From NCBI RefSeq assembly GCF_027947575.1, contig NZ_CP116256.1, positions 7,192,001 to 7,256,000 of the forward strand: a stretch of 64,000 nucleotides of DNA. Reading direction: 5' to 3'. The notes under the pieces are model-generated. The model had not been told where the DNA came from. It was given only the letters and a program-made list of their open reading frames with translations, and ran no database searches. The translations under genes were made by a program, and so were the position numbers. Source of the DNA: Streptomyces rubrogriseus (GTDB taxonomy: Bacteria > Actinomycetota > Actinomycetes > Streptomycetales > Streptomycetaceae). This document shows positions 45,546 to 54,087 of the stretch, piece after piece (positions within the stretch are counted from its first letter, which is position 1; each line of letters opens with the position of its first letter).

Positions 45546-46298
45546 CTACCTGACGGGCAGGTGGTACGCCACCCGGTAGCGGTCGGCCGGGACGACCACG
45601 TCGGCGGTCTCCACGGCACGCCCCGAGGCGTAGAACGTGCGCTGGACGACCAGCACCACGTGTCCCGGGACGCCGCCCAGGGCGAGCAACTCCTCGGCGA
45701 GGCCGGGGCGGGCGCCGACCTCCTCGGTGACGTTGTCGACGACGACGTCGATGGCGGCCATCCGCTCCACGACACCCATGCCGCCGAGCGGCCCCTCCTC
45801 GGGCAGCATCACCGGGGTGCGGCCGGTCAGGTCCAGCGGCTCCCAGGAGGTGGAGAGCATCACGGCCTCACCGGCCTCCCGGAAGACGTACCGCGTGCAC
45901 ATCACCCGGTCACCGGGCTTGATCCCGAGCCGCTCGGCCACGGCACCGCTCGCCTCGGCCTGCTCGCTGCGCGACTCCCAGGTGCCGCGCGCGTCCCCGT
46001 CGGCCTGCTCCTGGCGGAAGGGCGTGGCCCCGCCGGCCGGCCGGTATCCGGAGCGGGCGACGCGCCGCGGGACGGGCCGCTCGCGCACGTAGGTGCCGGA
46101 GCCGGAGCGGCCCTCGACCAGGCCCTCGGCCATCAGCACCTTGCGGGCCTCCAGCGCGACGGTGTCCGAGACGCCGTACTCCTCGCGGATCCGCGCCTGG
46201 GACGGGAGGCGGGTATGGGGCGGCAGCAGGCCGTCGGCGATCTTCTTGCGGAGATCACCCGCGACACGCAGATACGCCGGCTGCTCACCGAATGTCAC
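45546..46298 (-). CDS. GntR/HutC-family regulator (KorSA-like)
   Basis: 250 aa. Winged helix (about 8-75): YLRVAGDLRKKIADGLLPPHTRLPSQARIREEYGVSDTVALEARKVLMAEGLVEGRSGSGTYV follows the family pattern. The UTRA effector domain covers about 90-245 and contains LGIKPGDRVMCTRYVFRE and MLPEEGPLGGMGVVERM. N-terminal sequence is most like regulators of actinomycete integrative elements, but no other element genes are nearby. The GTG start at 46298 is the first good one. Effector and target unknown. Confidence 0.88.
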   Translation of the reverse strand: MTFGEQPAYLRVAGDLRKKIADGLLPPHTRLPSQARIREEYGVSDTVALEARKVLMAEGLVEGRSGSGTYVRERPVPRRVARSGYRPAGGATPFRQEQADGDARGTWESRSEQAEASGAVAERLGIKPGDRVMCTRYVFREAGEAVMLSTSWEPLDLTGRTPVMLPEEGPLGGMGVVERMAAIDVVVDNVTEEVGARPGLAEELLALGGVPGHVVLVVQRTFYASGRAVETADVVVPADRYRVAYHLPVR

Positions 46299-46445
46299 TG
46301 GCCGCTCCCATCAGGTTGTACAGACAGCAACAGCGTGGCAACCGTAGGTTGGCCCAGGCAAGCAAAGGCCAAAGAATCACTCGATGTGATGACTTGTGCC
46401 GCGCGAGGGCTTTACGCAGGCACTTTCTCCCCGCTATGGCCGTCC

Positions 46446-47576
46446 TCACACCTCCACGCCGGGGTCGTCTCCCCCGCCGTCGCCGCCCTCGTAGTCCGGC
46501 GGCGTGGTGGCCAGGCCCAGAGCCTTGCGGGCGGTGACCGTGCTGTCGGCGACGACGAGGTCGTAGCCCTTGCCGTAGTGCTCGTAGTACGCGTCGAGGT
46601 CGGCGGCCTTCGCCGCCAGGGCCCACTCCTCCTGCGCCGACCGCAGGTCGTCGGTCAGCGCGGCGACCGGGCGCTCGGCGCCGGCGGGCCACGCGTGCCC
46701 CTCCAGCATCGCGACCTCGCCCCTGAGCGCCTCCGAGACCTGCCCGGCCCAGATCCGGTAGCCCGCGAGGTCGTCCTCGACCGCCTCCGCCGCGGGCACC
46801 TCGTCCATGGCCCGGTTCAGGTAGCCCTCCGCGAGCAGGTAGGTGTGCTGGTCCGCGTCGAGCCGCGCGCCGTCGTTGCGCAGCGAACCGGTCAGCGTGC
46901 CCCGCTCGTCCGTGTTGCCGAACAGGCAGGTGATCTCGCGGTCGCCGGTCCGCCAGCTCGCGGCGGTCGGGGTCAGGTAGTACACGTCGACGTCGGTCGG
47001 CAGCGCCCAGCGGTCCATCGCGTAGGCGTCCTGGAGGGCGTAGCACCGGTCGTCGGCGGCCCGCGTGATCTCCCCGTCGCCCGGGTAGGAACCGTCCGGC
47101 AGGTCGAAGGAGGCGAAGACCTCGCCGTCGTGCTCCCGCGCGCAGGGCACCTCGTCGACGTCGTACGTCACCCCTTGGAGGGAGCCGCTGGGGGTGGTGA
47201 AGCACTGGCCCTTCTCCAGGGAGTAGGCGGTGCCCTCGCCGCGCGCGGCGTCCCGGAGGCTGTCCCAGAAGTCGCCCGCGGCGCCCGTCGACAGCGTCAG
47301 CGTCCACAGGGCCAGCCCCACGGAGGACAGCACGCAGCCGGCCACCGCGAACCCCTTGCCGCGTTCGCCCCGCTTCCGGATCCGGGCCAGCGCGATCAGG
47401 CCGAGCACCAGCCCGACCGCGGGCACGAAGCACAGCACACCGAGCACGAACGCGGCGATGGCGAGCCCGTTCACGGGAGCCTGCCGGGGGTACGGCGCGA
47501 GCGGGTGACCCCACTGCGGAGCGTACGGGCCCTGGGGGTACTGCCCTTGGGGCCCCGGCGGTGGCGGTATCGACAC
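46446..47576 (-). CDS. Membrane protein with septum-formation (PF13845-like) domain
   Basis: 376 aa. A Pro/Gln/Tyr-rich head (SIPPPPGPQGQYPQGPY) precedes two membrane helices of a DUF4190-like unit (GLAIAAFVLGVLCFVPAVGLVLGLIALARIRKRGE). An outer domain then has KGQCFTTPSGSLQGVTYDVDEVPCAREHDGEVFASFDL, the pattern of the actinobacterial septum-formation family, with paired cysteines. GTG at 47576 has AGGAG about 11 nt upstream. Probably in the cell envelope; role in division is only by family name. Confidence 0.82.
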   Translation of the reverse strand: MSIPPPPGPQGQYPQGPYAPQWGHPLAPYPRQAPVNGLAIAAFVLGVLCFVPAVGLVLGLIALARIRKRGERGKGFAVAGCVLSSVGLALWTLTLSTGAAGDFWDSLRDAARGEGTAYSLEKGQCFTTPSGSLQGVTYDVDEVPCAREHDGEVFASFDLPDGSYPGDGEITRAADDRCYALQDAYAMDRWALPTDVDVYYLTPTAASWRTGDREITCLFGNTDERGTLTGSLRNDGARLDADQHTYLLAEGYLNRAMDEVPAAEAVEDDLAGYRIWAGQVSEALRGEVAMLEGHAWPAGAERPVAALTDDLRSAQEEWALAAKAADLDAYYEHYGKGYDLVVADSTVTARKALGLATTPPDYEGGDGGGDDPGVEV

Positions 47577-47685
47577 GAGTACCGTGCTCCTGTTCGAGAG
47601 GGTGGTGCGGCGACGGGTGCGGCCTCGCGCATCGTAAGCGCGGTCCGCGCGGGGGGCGGTGCGCGGGTCGCGGGCGCGCCGGGCG

Positions 47686-48027
47686 TCACTGCTTCCACAG
47701 CCGTCTGAGCGCCGCGTTGACCAGGCAGACCCCGGCGAAGGCGGCCGCCCACCACGGTCGCCCGGAGGCGGCCAGGGCGGCCGCACCGGCACCGAACCAC
47801 AGCACCTCCAGGACGAACTGCCCGGCCCCGCGCGCCGGACGGCGGGCGCGCGGCGATCCGAACAGCGCCCACGCCGCCGTCATCACGACCGGCGCGCCCA
47901 CCCCCAGGGCCACCTCGACCGGCCACGTGTCGCCGACGGCGACCCCCCAGAGCACGACCGCCGTGTACACCGCGAGTTCCAGCAGGAACATCACCAGCAG
48001 GTTGACGGCCTTCAGGGACGAGAGCAT
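47686..48027 (-). CDS. DUF2568-like membrane protein
   Basis: 113 aa with four hydrophobic segments: LLVMFLLELAVYTAVVLWGVAVG, LGVGAPVVMTAAWALFG, FVLEVLWFGAGAAALAASG and AAFAGVCLVNAAL. SPRARRPARGAGQFVLE between helices 2 and 3 is the conserved core of the YrdB/DUF2568 family. ATG at 48027 has CAGGA seven bases upstream. Function unknown. Confidence 0.82.
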   Translation of the reverse strand: MLSSLKAVNLLVMFLLELAVYTAVVLWGVAVGDTWPVEVALGVGAPVVMTAAWALFGSPRARRPARGAGQFVLEVLWFGAGAAALAASGRPWWAAAFAGVCLVNAALRRLWKQ

Positions 48028-48118
48028 GGCGGACTCCTGGTTCGGGCCGGGCACGGGCACGGTCGGGTGCGGTCGGGCGCGGGAACCAAGGTGCCAGCAA
48101 CGAACCCTCCGGCGCCCC

Positions 48119-48949
48119 TCAGTCGTCGAACGCCGTGGCCCTGGTCTGCTTCTCCCAGGTCTCGACCTCCTCGCGGACCCGGTCGAGGTGGCCGAGGACC
48201 GCGGTGACGCCGTCGTCGCCCAGCGGCAGGCGCAGCGGGGTGTGCTCGGCCGCGAGGGCCGCGCGGATGACCGCGGCCGCCCTGGCGGGGTCGCCGGGCT
48301 GGCTGCCGTCGCCCGCGGCGATCATCCCGCGGGTCTCGCCGACCTTGGCGTACACGCCGCTGTCCGCGCTGATCCCGGCGTTCCCGGCCTCGAACAGGCC
48401 GGTGCGGAAGGAGCCCGGCTCGACGATCAGCACCTTGATGCCGAAGTCCCGGACCTCGTCCGCGAGCCCCTCGGACATGCCCTCCAGGGCGAACTTCGTG
48501 CCGCTGTACGCGGAGAAGCCCGCGAAGGACATCTGCCCGCCCATGCTGCTCATCTGCACGATCGCGCCCGAACGCCGCTCCCGCATGGACGGCAGCACCG
48601 CGCGCGTCAGCGCGGCCGGGCCGAAGACGTGCACGTCGAACAGCGCGCGCAGTTCGTCCTCACCGGTCTCCTCGAGGGCACCGACGTGGGTGCGGCCCGC
48701 GTTGTTGACCAGTACGTCCACCCTGCCGTGCCGCGCCACCACGTCCCGTACGGCGTCCCCGGCGGCGGCCGTGTCAGCGACGTCCAGGCGCAGCGCCTCC
48801 ATCTGGTCCGGGTGCGCGGCCACGAGGTCGTCCAGCGCCTCGGGGCGCCGAGCCGCGCCGACCACGACGTCGCCGTCGGCCAGGGCCGCCTCGGCGATCG
48901 CCCGCCCGAAGCCGCTGCTCGCCCCGGTGATCAGCCACACCTTGTTCAT
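48119..48949 (-). CDS. Short-chain dehydrogenase/reductase
   Basis: 276 aa classical SDR. Nucleotide motif LITGASSGFGRAIAE (G-x3-G-x-G), NNAG motif VLVNNAG, catalytic Ser in QMSSMGG and Y-S-G-T-K. A PG motif (VEPGSFRTGLFEAG) follows. Resembles the short-chain oxidoreductases often paired with LysR regulators; the divergent LysR gene starts 94 nt away and probably controls it. Substrate unknown. Confidence 0.92.
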   Translation of the reverse strand: MNKVWLITGASSGFGRAIAEAALADGDVVVGAARRPEALDDLVAAHPDQMEALRLDVADTAAAGDAVRDVVARHGRVDVLVNNAGRTHVGALEETGEDELRALFDVHVFGPAALTRAVLPSMRERRSGAIVQMSSMGGQMSFAGFSAYSGTKFALEGMSEGLADEVRDFGIKVLIVEPGSFRTGLFEAGNAGISADSGVYAKVGETRGMIAAGDGSQPGDPARAAAVIRAALAAEHTPLRLPLGDDGVTAVLGHLDRVREEVETWEKQTRATAFDD

Positions 48950-49043
48950 CCCGACTCCCTCGGTTTCCTCTGTCGCCTTGTTCCGACGTCAACCACCCTC
49001 GCCCACAAGCCGGTTGCCGGTCCAAGACCCGCGGTGATAACCA

Positions 49044-49973
49044 ATGGGCATGACGACGGACGTACATGTGCGGGAGCTGCGCTACTTCGCGACGGTGGCC
49101 GAGGAGCTGCACTTCACGCGGGCGGCCGAACTCCTGTACGTGTCACAGCCCGCGCTGAGCAAGCAGATCCGGGCCCTGGAACGGCAGCTGGGCGCCGAGC
49201 TGTTCCACCGCGGCCCCCGGGGCGTGACGCTCACCGAGGCGGGCACGGCCCTGCTGCCGCACGCCCGGCGGGTGCTGGCCGACTGGACCGAGGGCGCGGC
49301 GGCGGTGGAGGCGTCCCGTGCGGCCCGGCGCGGCACCCTGGTCGTCGGCATGAGCACCAGCCCCGGCCGCGGCGGTCTGCTCCCGGCCATCCGCTCCCGC
49401 TTCACCGCGGCCCACCCGGAGGCGGTGCTGCGGCTGCGGCAGATGAGCTGGCAGGACCCGACCGCGGGCCTGGCCGACGGCACGGCCGACGTCGCGTACG
49501 TCTGGCTGCCGCTGCCCGACGCCGACCGCTACGCCTGGACGGTGGTCGCCGAGGAGCCCCGCCTGGTCGCCCTCCCCGACAGCCACCCCCTCGCCGCCCG
49601 CGAGGAGATCGACTTCGCCGACCTGGCCGGCGAGCCGTTCCTCGCCCTGCCCCCGGAGGCGGGCGTCCTGCGCGACTTCTGGCTGGCGCTGGACGAACGG
49701 CGCGCACTCGACGGCCCCGCCGCCCGCCCGCCGCGCGTCGGCGCCGAGATCTCCGGCACGGAGGAGACGTACGAGGCCCTGGTCGCCGGGCTCGGCATCT
49801 GCCTGGTGGCCACGGGCAACGCCCCGCTGATCACCCTGGGCGGGGTCGTCACCCGCCCGGTCCGCGGCCTGTCCCCCAGCCGCTACGCCCTGGCCCGGCG
49901 GCGCGAGGACGAGGGGCGGGCACTGGTGCGCGGGTACGTGGAGGCCTGCCGCCGGGTGACGGACCGGGCGTGA
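49044..49973 (+). CDS. LysR-family transcription regulator
   Basis: 309 aa. N-terminal winged helix (about 8-66): LRYFATVAEELHFTRAAELLYVSQPALSKQIRALERQLG. The C-terminal half is a periplasmic-binding-protein-like effector domain (GTLVVGMSTSPGRGGLLPAIRS onward). ATG at 49044 or 49050; neither has a purine-rich site. Divergent from the SDR gene, the normal arrangement for a LysR regulator and its target. Confidence 0.92.
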   Translation: MGMTTDVHVRELRYFATVAEELHFTRAAELLYVSQPALSKQIRALERQLGAELFHRGPRGVTLTEAGTALLPHARRVLADWTEGAAAVEASRAARRGTLVVGMSTSPGRGGLLPAIRSRFTAAHPEAVLRLRQMSWQDPTAGLADGTADVAYVWLPLPDADRYAWTVVAEEPRLVALPDSHPLAAREEIDFADLAGEPFLALPPEAGVLRDFWLALDERRALDGPAARPPRVGAEISGTEETYEALVAGLGICLVATGNAPLITLGGVVTRPVRGLSPSRYALARRREDEGRALVRGYVEACRRVTDRA

Positions 49974-50063
49974 CGCACCCTCAGGGCTGTCGCGGACCGT
50001 CCGCCGTCCGGGCCGGGCTTCCTGTCCGGCATCCGCGCCCCTGCGGGCCACGTCGAACGGCCC

Positions 50064-50636
50064 TCAGCCGCTGTGCACATGGGCCCGCACGCCCTGCAGC
50101 CCGAACAGGACGAGGAGTTCGACCGCGCCGCCGTCGGCGCTGCCCAGCCAGTGCGGCAGGGCCGTGTCGAACTCGGCCGCCTCACCGGGCGACAGCGTCA
50201 GGGCGCGCTCGCCGACCAGCAACCGCAGACGGCCGCTGAGCACGTACAGCCACTCCGACCCCTCGTGGGTCTGCGGGGTCGGTTCGAGCGGCGCCGGGCG
50301 GCTCGGGATGATCATCTTGAAGGCCTGGGTGCCGCCCGGTCGCCGGGACAGCGGCACGAAGACCATCCCGAAGCGCCTGACCGGCTTCAGGTGGATGCGG
50401 GGGTCGCCCGTGCGCGGGGCGCCGACGAGGTCGTCCAGGGGGACGTCGTAGATCCGGGCGAGCGGGAGCAGCAGCTCCAGGGTCGCGCGGCGCTGTCCGC
50501 TCTCCAGCCGGGACAGGGTGCTCTCCGACACTCCGGTCGCCGCCGAGAGGTGGGCGAGGGTGATGCCGCGCTCGCGGCGCAGCGTGCGCAGGCGTGGGCC
50601 CACGGCGTCGAGCACGTCGTCCGTTCCGGCGTCCAT
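50064..50636 (-). CDS. XRE-family regulator with cupin domain
   Basis: 190 aa. Helix-turn-helix (about 12-70): LRTLRRERGITLAHLSAATGVSESTLSRLESGQRRATLELLLPLARIY. The cupin sensor (about 110-185) contains HEGSEWLYVLSGRLRLLVGERALTLSPGEAAEFDTALPHWLG with the two His/Glu cupin motifs. Divergent from a methyltransferase gene, which it may control. ATG at 50636. Confidence 0.9.
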   Translation of the reverse strand: MDAGTDDVLDAVGPRLRTLRRERGITLAHLSAATGVSESTLSRLESGQRRATLELLLPLARIYDVPLDDLVGAPRTGDPRIHLKPVRRFGMVFVPLSRRPGGTQAFKMIIPSRPAPLEPTPQTHEGSEWLYVLSGRLRLLVGERALTLSPGEAAEFDTALPHWLGSADGGAVELLVLFGLQGVRAHVHSG

Positions 50637-50777
50637 CGGGCCACCTTGCCACAACCGCAAGTTTTCGTGCCGGTTCGGGCGGAGGGTGTCGAGACTGGCC
50701 GCATCGACGGCTCGCGGCGCGTCGACCGCGACTCGCGTTGTCCGCCGCCGTCGGCCGAACCGACTGAAGGAGTTCCG

Positions 50778-51404
50778 ATGAGCGCCACCGACGCGGTCAC
50801 GTTCTGGGACGGCGTGTACGCCGCCCGCCCGGCGCCCGACGCGCCCCGCCCGAACGTCCGCCTGGTCGAGACGGTCACCGGCCTGCCGCCCGGCGACGCC
50901 CTGGACCTGGGATGCGGCAGCGGCGGCGACGCGCTGTGGCTCGCCCGGCGGGGCTGGCGGGTCACGGCCCTGGACATCTCCGGGGTCGCGGCCGAGCGGC
51001 TCGCGGGGCACGCCCGGGCCCACGGCCTCGGCGACCTGGTCGACGCCGTGCGGCACGACCTGCGCGCGTCCTTCCCCGGGGGCCGGTTCGACCTGGTCAG
51101 CGCGCACTACCTCCACACGCCCTTCGACCTGGACCGCGCGTCGGTCCTGCGCGCGGCCGCGCACGCGCTGCGTCCGGGCGGGCGGCTGCTGGTCGTCGAC
51201 CACGGCTCGACGGCGCCGTGGTCGTGGGACCAGGACCCCGAGGCGCGCCACCCGGCCCCGGAGGAGATCGCGGCGGACCTCGCCCTGGACCCGGCGACGT
51301 GGCGGGTAGAACGGGCCGAGGCCCCGCGCCGCACCGCGACCGGCCCGGGCGGGCGCACCGCCGAGGTCGTCGACCACGTCCTGCTCGTCCGCCGCGCGGA
51401 CTGA
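50778..51404 (+). CDS. Class I SAM-dependent methyltransferase
   Basis: 208 aa. Motif I ALDLGCGSGGDALWLARRGW, motif II-type acidic ALDIS, and LRPGGRLLVVDHGS (post-III) are present. Starts with FWDGVYAARPAPDAPRPN, like TehB-type and small-molecule methyltransferases. ATG at 50778 has GAAGGAG six bases upstream. An imperfect inverted repeat AACCG/CGGTT (50653-50675) lies upstream, between it and the cupin regulator. Substrate unknown. Confidence 0.9.
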   Translation: MSATDAVTFWDGVYAARPAPDAPRPNVRLVETVTGLPPGDALDLGCGSGGDALWLARRGWRVTALDISGVAAERLAGHARAHGLGDLVDAVRHDLRASFPGGRFDLVSAHYLHTPFDLDRASVLRAAAHALRPGGRLLVVDHGSTAPWSWDQDPEARHPAPEEIAADLALDPATWRVERAEAPRRTATGPGGRTAEVVDHVLLVRRAD

Positions 51405-51457
51405 CGGGCCCCGTGCCCGCGGCCCGCCCGCCCCACACCCTCCGGAGGCCGGTCACC

Positions 51458-51955
51458 ATGCCCACCACCCCCCGCACCCACCGCCGGGACACCCCGCCGC
51501 CCCGAACCGGTGGCGGTGAGGCCGAGACCCTGCGCGGGTTCCTCGACTACCTGCGGACCTCGATCGCCGGCAAGGTCGAGGACGCCCCCGAACCGCAGGT
51601 CCGTACGGCGGCGGTACCGTCCGGCACCAACCTGCTCGGGCTGCTCAACCACCTGACCCACGTCGAGCGCGCGGTCTTCCTCGGGGAGGAGGTGCGCAGC
51701 TGGCCGGCGACGTTCCGGGCCGCGCCCCGGGACGGCGTCGCCGACGTCGTCGCCCGCTACCGGGAGGCCGTCGAACGGGCCAACCGCGTGCTCGACACCT
51801 GCACCGACCTCGGCGCACCGGTCCCCCGGCCGCGTCCGGGCCGCCCCGCGCCCAGTGTCCGCTGGGCCCTCACCCACATGGTGGAGGAGACCGGCCGCCA
51901 CGCCGGCCACGCGGACATCCTCCGCGAGCTGATCGACGGTGCCACGGGCCGCTGA
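51458..51955 (+). CDS. DinB-like protein (DUF664)
   Basis: 165 aa. The helical-bundle pattern of the DinB/YfiT family is visible: LLGLLNHLTHVERAVF with an HxxxE, and WALTHMVEETGRHAGHADILREL with the two metal-ligand His. Family members are metal-binding hydrolases or thiol transferases, some mycothiol-dependent in actinomycetes. ATG at 51458 has GGAGG upstream and follows the methyltransferase gene by 53 nt, probably in the same operon. Confidence 0.88.
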   Translation: MPTTPRTHRRDTPPPRTGGGEAETLRGFLDYLRTSIAGKVEDAPEPQVRTAAVPSGTNLLGLLNHLTHVERAVFLGEEVRSWPATFRAAPRDGVADVVARYREAVERANRVLDTCTDLGAPVPRPRPGRPAPSVRWALTHMVEETGRHAGHADILRELIDGATGR

Positions 51956-52028
51956 CGACGCTCCCGGCCGGCCTCAGCCGGCATGCGCGGGCACGCCCCG
52001 GACCGGACCTCGCCGAACAGGATGCGCA

Positions 52029-52275
52029 TCACTTGGTCTCCTCCTGGGGCTGCTCGGTCCGCTCCAGGGCGGCCGGTACGGCAAGGTGCCGGTGGTCGCG
52101 GTACCCGGACCGGTTCGGCGTAGGGCCGGTGCCCGTAGGCGGCTTCGGTCTGCGCGACCAGGGCCTCGACAGCCTGCGGGGTGAGGGCGGGCCGTCCGAG
52201 CCCACGCCGGCCCTGTTCGAGGCCGCTGCCGAGGTGCTCGAGCCTCTTGCCGCAGGCGTCCGGCGGCTCGATCAC
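52029..52275 (-). pseudogene. Remnant of an unidentified gene, frameshifted
   Basis: Two stretches with coding character sit in different frames. ALTPQAVEALVAQTEAAYG and the following HRPYAEPVR occupy about 52110-52200. YRDHRHLAVPAALERTEQPQ followed by EETK and a TGA occupies 52029-52105. Joining them needs a one-base shift near 52101-52115. No start or upstream domain is recoverable. Family unknown. Confidence 0.35.
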
Positions 52276-52435
52276 GGCGACCGGCTACTGCCTGGTGCTC
52301 ACCGTCCGCGCCGACGTCAAGGCGCCCGGGTTCGGGCCGAGTTGCCTGGTGCACGACGTTCTGGTCCGGGGTGCGGACGGCGAGTTGCTGCTGCGCTCCC
52401 GCCACGTCACCCACGACCACGTCTTCCCGGCCTGA
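52268..52435 (+). pseudogene. C-terminal fragment of an unidentified gene
   Basis: The frame ending at 52435 gives TATGYCLVLTVRADVKAPG through SRHVTHDHVFPA, with good third-position G/C and no convincing start. The preceding 70 bases look coding in another frame, so this is probably decayed. Not recognised. Confidence 0.3.
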
Positions 52436-52655
52436 CGCGCACCCTCGCCTTCGTGCCGGCCTCGCCGCCCCCGACCGCGCGGGCGGCACCGGCCGTTGAC
52501 AGCGGTGATCCGGTGAGCGGACGCTGACAGCAGCACGACGCGCCTCGCACACCACAGGCACGACAGGCACGAGGGGCACGACAGGCCAGCCACATGCACG
52601 GCAGGCAGCCACGGGCACCCGCAGGCATCCACGGGCTCCGTCGGAAGGAGACGGC

Positions 52656-52688
52656 ATGGCGGACCAGAGCGGCGACGGCGGAGCCTGA
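52656..52688 (+). CDS. Ten-residue leader ORF before the M14-like gene
   Basis: ATG at 52656 has a strong ribosome site (GGAAGGAG) and encodes MADQSGDGGA, stopping 13 nt before the M14-like ATG. The downstream gene has no good ribosome site of its own, so reinitiation is plausible. Confidence 0.4.
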   Translation: MADQSGDGGA

Positions 52689-52701
52689 CCGGACACGCCC
52701 G

Positions 52702-54006
52702 ATGAACCGATACCCCACGGTCGCGGAGGTCACCGAGGCGGCGCGACGGCTGGTCTCCCGTTCCCCGGGGACCGGCCGCCTGCGCCGTGTCGGCACGTCC
52801 CGGGCGGGCCGGCCGATCCTGATGCTGTCGGTGGGCCACGGACCCCGGCACGTCCTGGTGGTGGCCCGGCCGCACCCGGACGAGCCGGTGGGCGGCGCGA
52901 CGGCACTGGCGCTGGCGGAGCGGGTCGCAGACGGCGACCGGCGCTCCCCGGCGACCGACCCCGACGCCGTCACCTGGGACATCGTCCTGTGCCTCGACCC
53001 GGACGGCGCCGCGCTGAGCGAGGGCATCGAGACCGCGACGGCCGGCCCCGCCCCGACCCTGGCCCCGTACTACCGCGCCGCCTTCCGCCCGGTCGCCGCG
53101 GAGCAGCCGGAGTGGGCACCGATCGTCGGCCGGCCACTCCCGGAGAGCCGTGCCCTGTTCGACGTGATCGACGACCTGCGCCCCGTCCTCCAGTGCTCCC
53201 TGCACAACGTCGACGCGGGCGGCACCTGGGCCCAGCTGACCCGCGACCTCCCCGAACTCGCCGCCCCCTTCGCGGCGTCCGCCGCCGCCCTGGGGGTCCC
53301 GGTCCAGCACGGCACTTACGACGCCCTGTACTGGGAGAACCCGGCCCCCGGCATCCATGTCCTGCCGCCGCCGGGCAGCACCGCGCGGCCGGCGGCCGGG
53401 TCCGAGGACATCGGCCGGTCCACCTGGTGCGCACCCCAGCGGTACGGCGGCGCCACGGCGATCGTCGAGGTACCGCTGTGGGCCACCGCCCCGGCGGACG
53501 ACCCGACCCCGCACGCGGCCCCCGCCCGGGCCCTGCGCGCGCTGTCCGGGCTGGTGCGGGAGGGCGGCCGGCAGGTGACCGCCGTGTTCGAGAAGGCCCG
53601 CGGCTTCCTGCCGGCACCCGAGGACAGCCCACCCGTACGCGTACTGGAGTGGATGGCCGACGACCTGTACGACCTGGTGGCCGACTCCTGGGGCCCGCTG
53701 GTCCGGCAGGCGGAGGCGGGACCGCGCACCGACGGCTCCCCCGCGTTGACGACAGCGGGGATCAGCGCCCTGGAGGTCGTCGCGCGCCGCCAGCCGCTGC
53801 GCGCGGCGGGACTCCTGCTGCGGCTGCTGCACGCGGCCGACGCCCCGGCCGCCGCCGGGCTCCACCACGAGCTGGACGCTCTCTTCACCGCTTGGTGCAC
53901 GGACTTCGAGACGTCCCTGCGGCTGCGCTGGGTACCGGTGCCCGCCCAGGTGGAACTCCAGACCCGCACGGTCGTGGCGGCGGCGGAGTGCGCGCTGACG
54001 CGCTGA
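52702..54006 (+). CDS. M14-like zinc carboxypeptidase family protein
   Basis: 434 aa. The motif RPHPDEPVGG gives zinc ligands His58 and Glu61. CSLHNVDAGG gives a third His at 168, the order and spacing of M14 peptidases. A candidate catalytic Glu lies in AIVEVPLW (about residue 255). There is no signal peptide, so it acts in the cytoplasm. It may trim peptides or an amide-linked small molecule. Upstream about 120 bases contain short degenerate CACGACAGG-like repeats and the leader ORF at 52656. Confidence 0.78.
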   Translation: MNRYPTVAEVTEAARRLVSRSPGTGRLRRVGTSRAGRPILMLSVGHGPRHVLVVARPHPDEPVGGATALALAERVADGDRRSPATDPDAVTWDIVLCLDPDGAALSEGIETATAGPAPTLAPYYRAAFRPVAAEQPEWAPIVGRPLPESRALFDVIDDLRPVLQCSLHNVDAGGTWAQLTRDLPELAAPFAASAAALGVPVQHGTYDALYWENPAPGIHVLPPPGSTARPAAGSEDIGRSTWCAPQRYGGATAIVEVPLWATAPADDPTPHAAPARALRALSGLVREGGRQVTAVFEKARGFLPAPEDSPPVRVLEWMADDLYDLVADSWGPLVRQAEAGPRTDGSPALTTAGISALEVVARRQPLRAAGLLLRLLHAADAPAAAGLHHELDALFTAWCTDFETSLRLRWVPVPAQVELQTRTVVAAAECALTR

Positions 54007-54015
54007 CACCCCTGC

Positions 54016-54062
54016 CGGGCTGTCGGGCTGTCGGGCCGTCGGGCCGTCGGGCCGTCGGGCCG
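54016..54062 (+). repeat. 8-bp tandem repeat (VNTR)
   Basis: CGGGC(T/C)GT units repeat about six times between the convergent M14-like and quinone oxidoreductase genes. The first two units have T, the rest C. A short variable-number repeat is expected to differ between strains. Confidence 0.88.
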
Positions 54063-54087
54063 AACCAGGGGATCCGCAGGCGGTGAA

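Noticed and set aside
45546..46298. Integrative element suggested by the KorSA-like regulator
   Set aside because: No integrase, excisionase, replication or transfer genes nearby and no tRNA attachment site.
47561..50239. 892-codon plus-strand open frame
   Set aside because: Crosses several real genes on the other strand with no domain signal.
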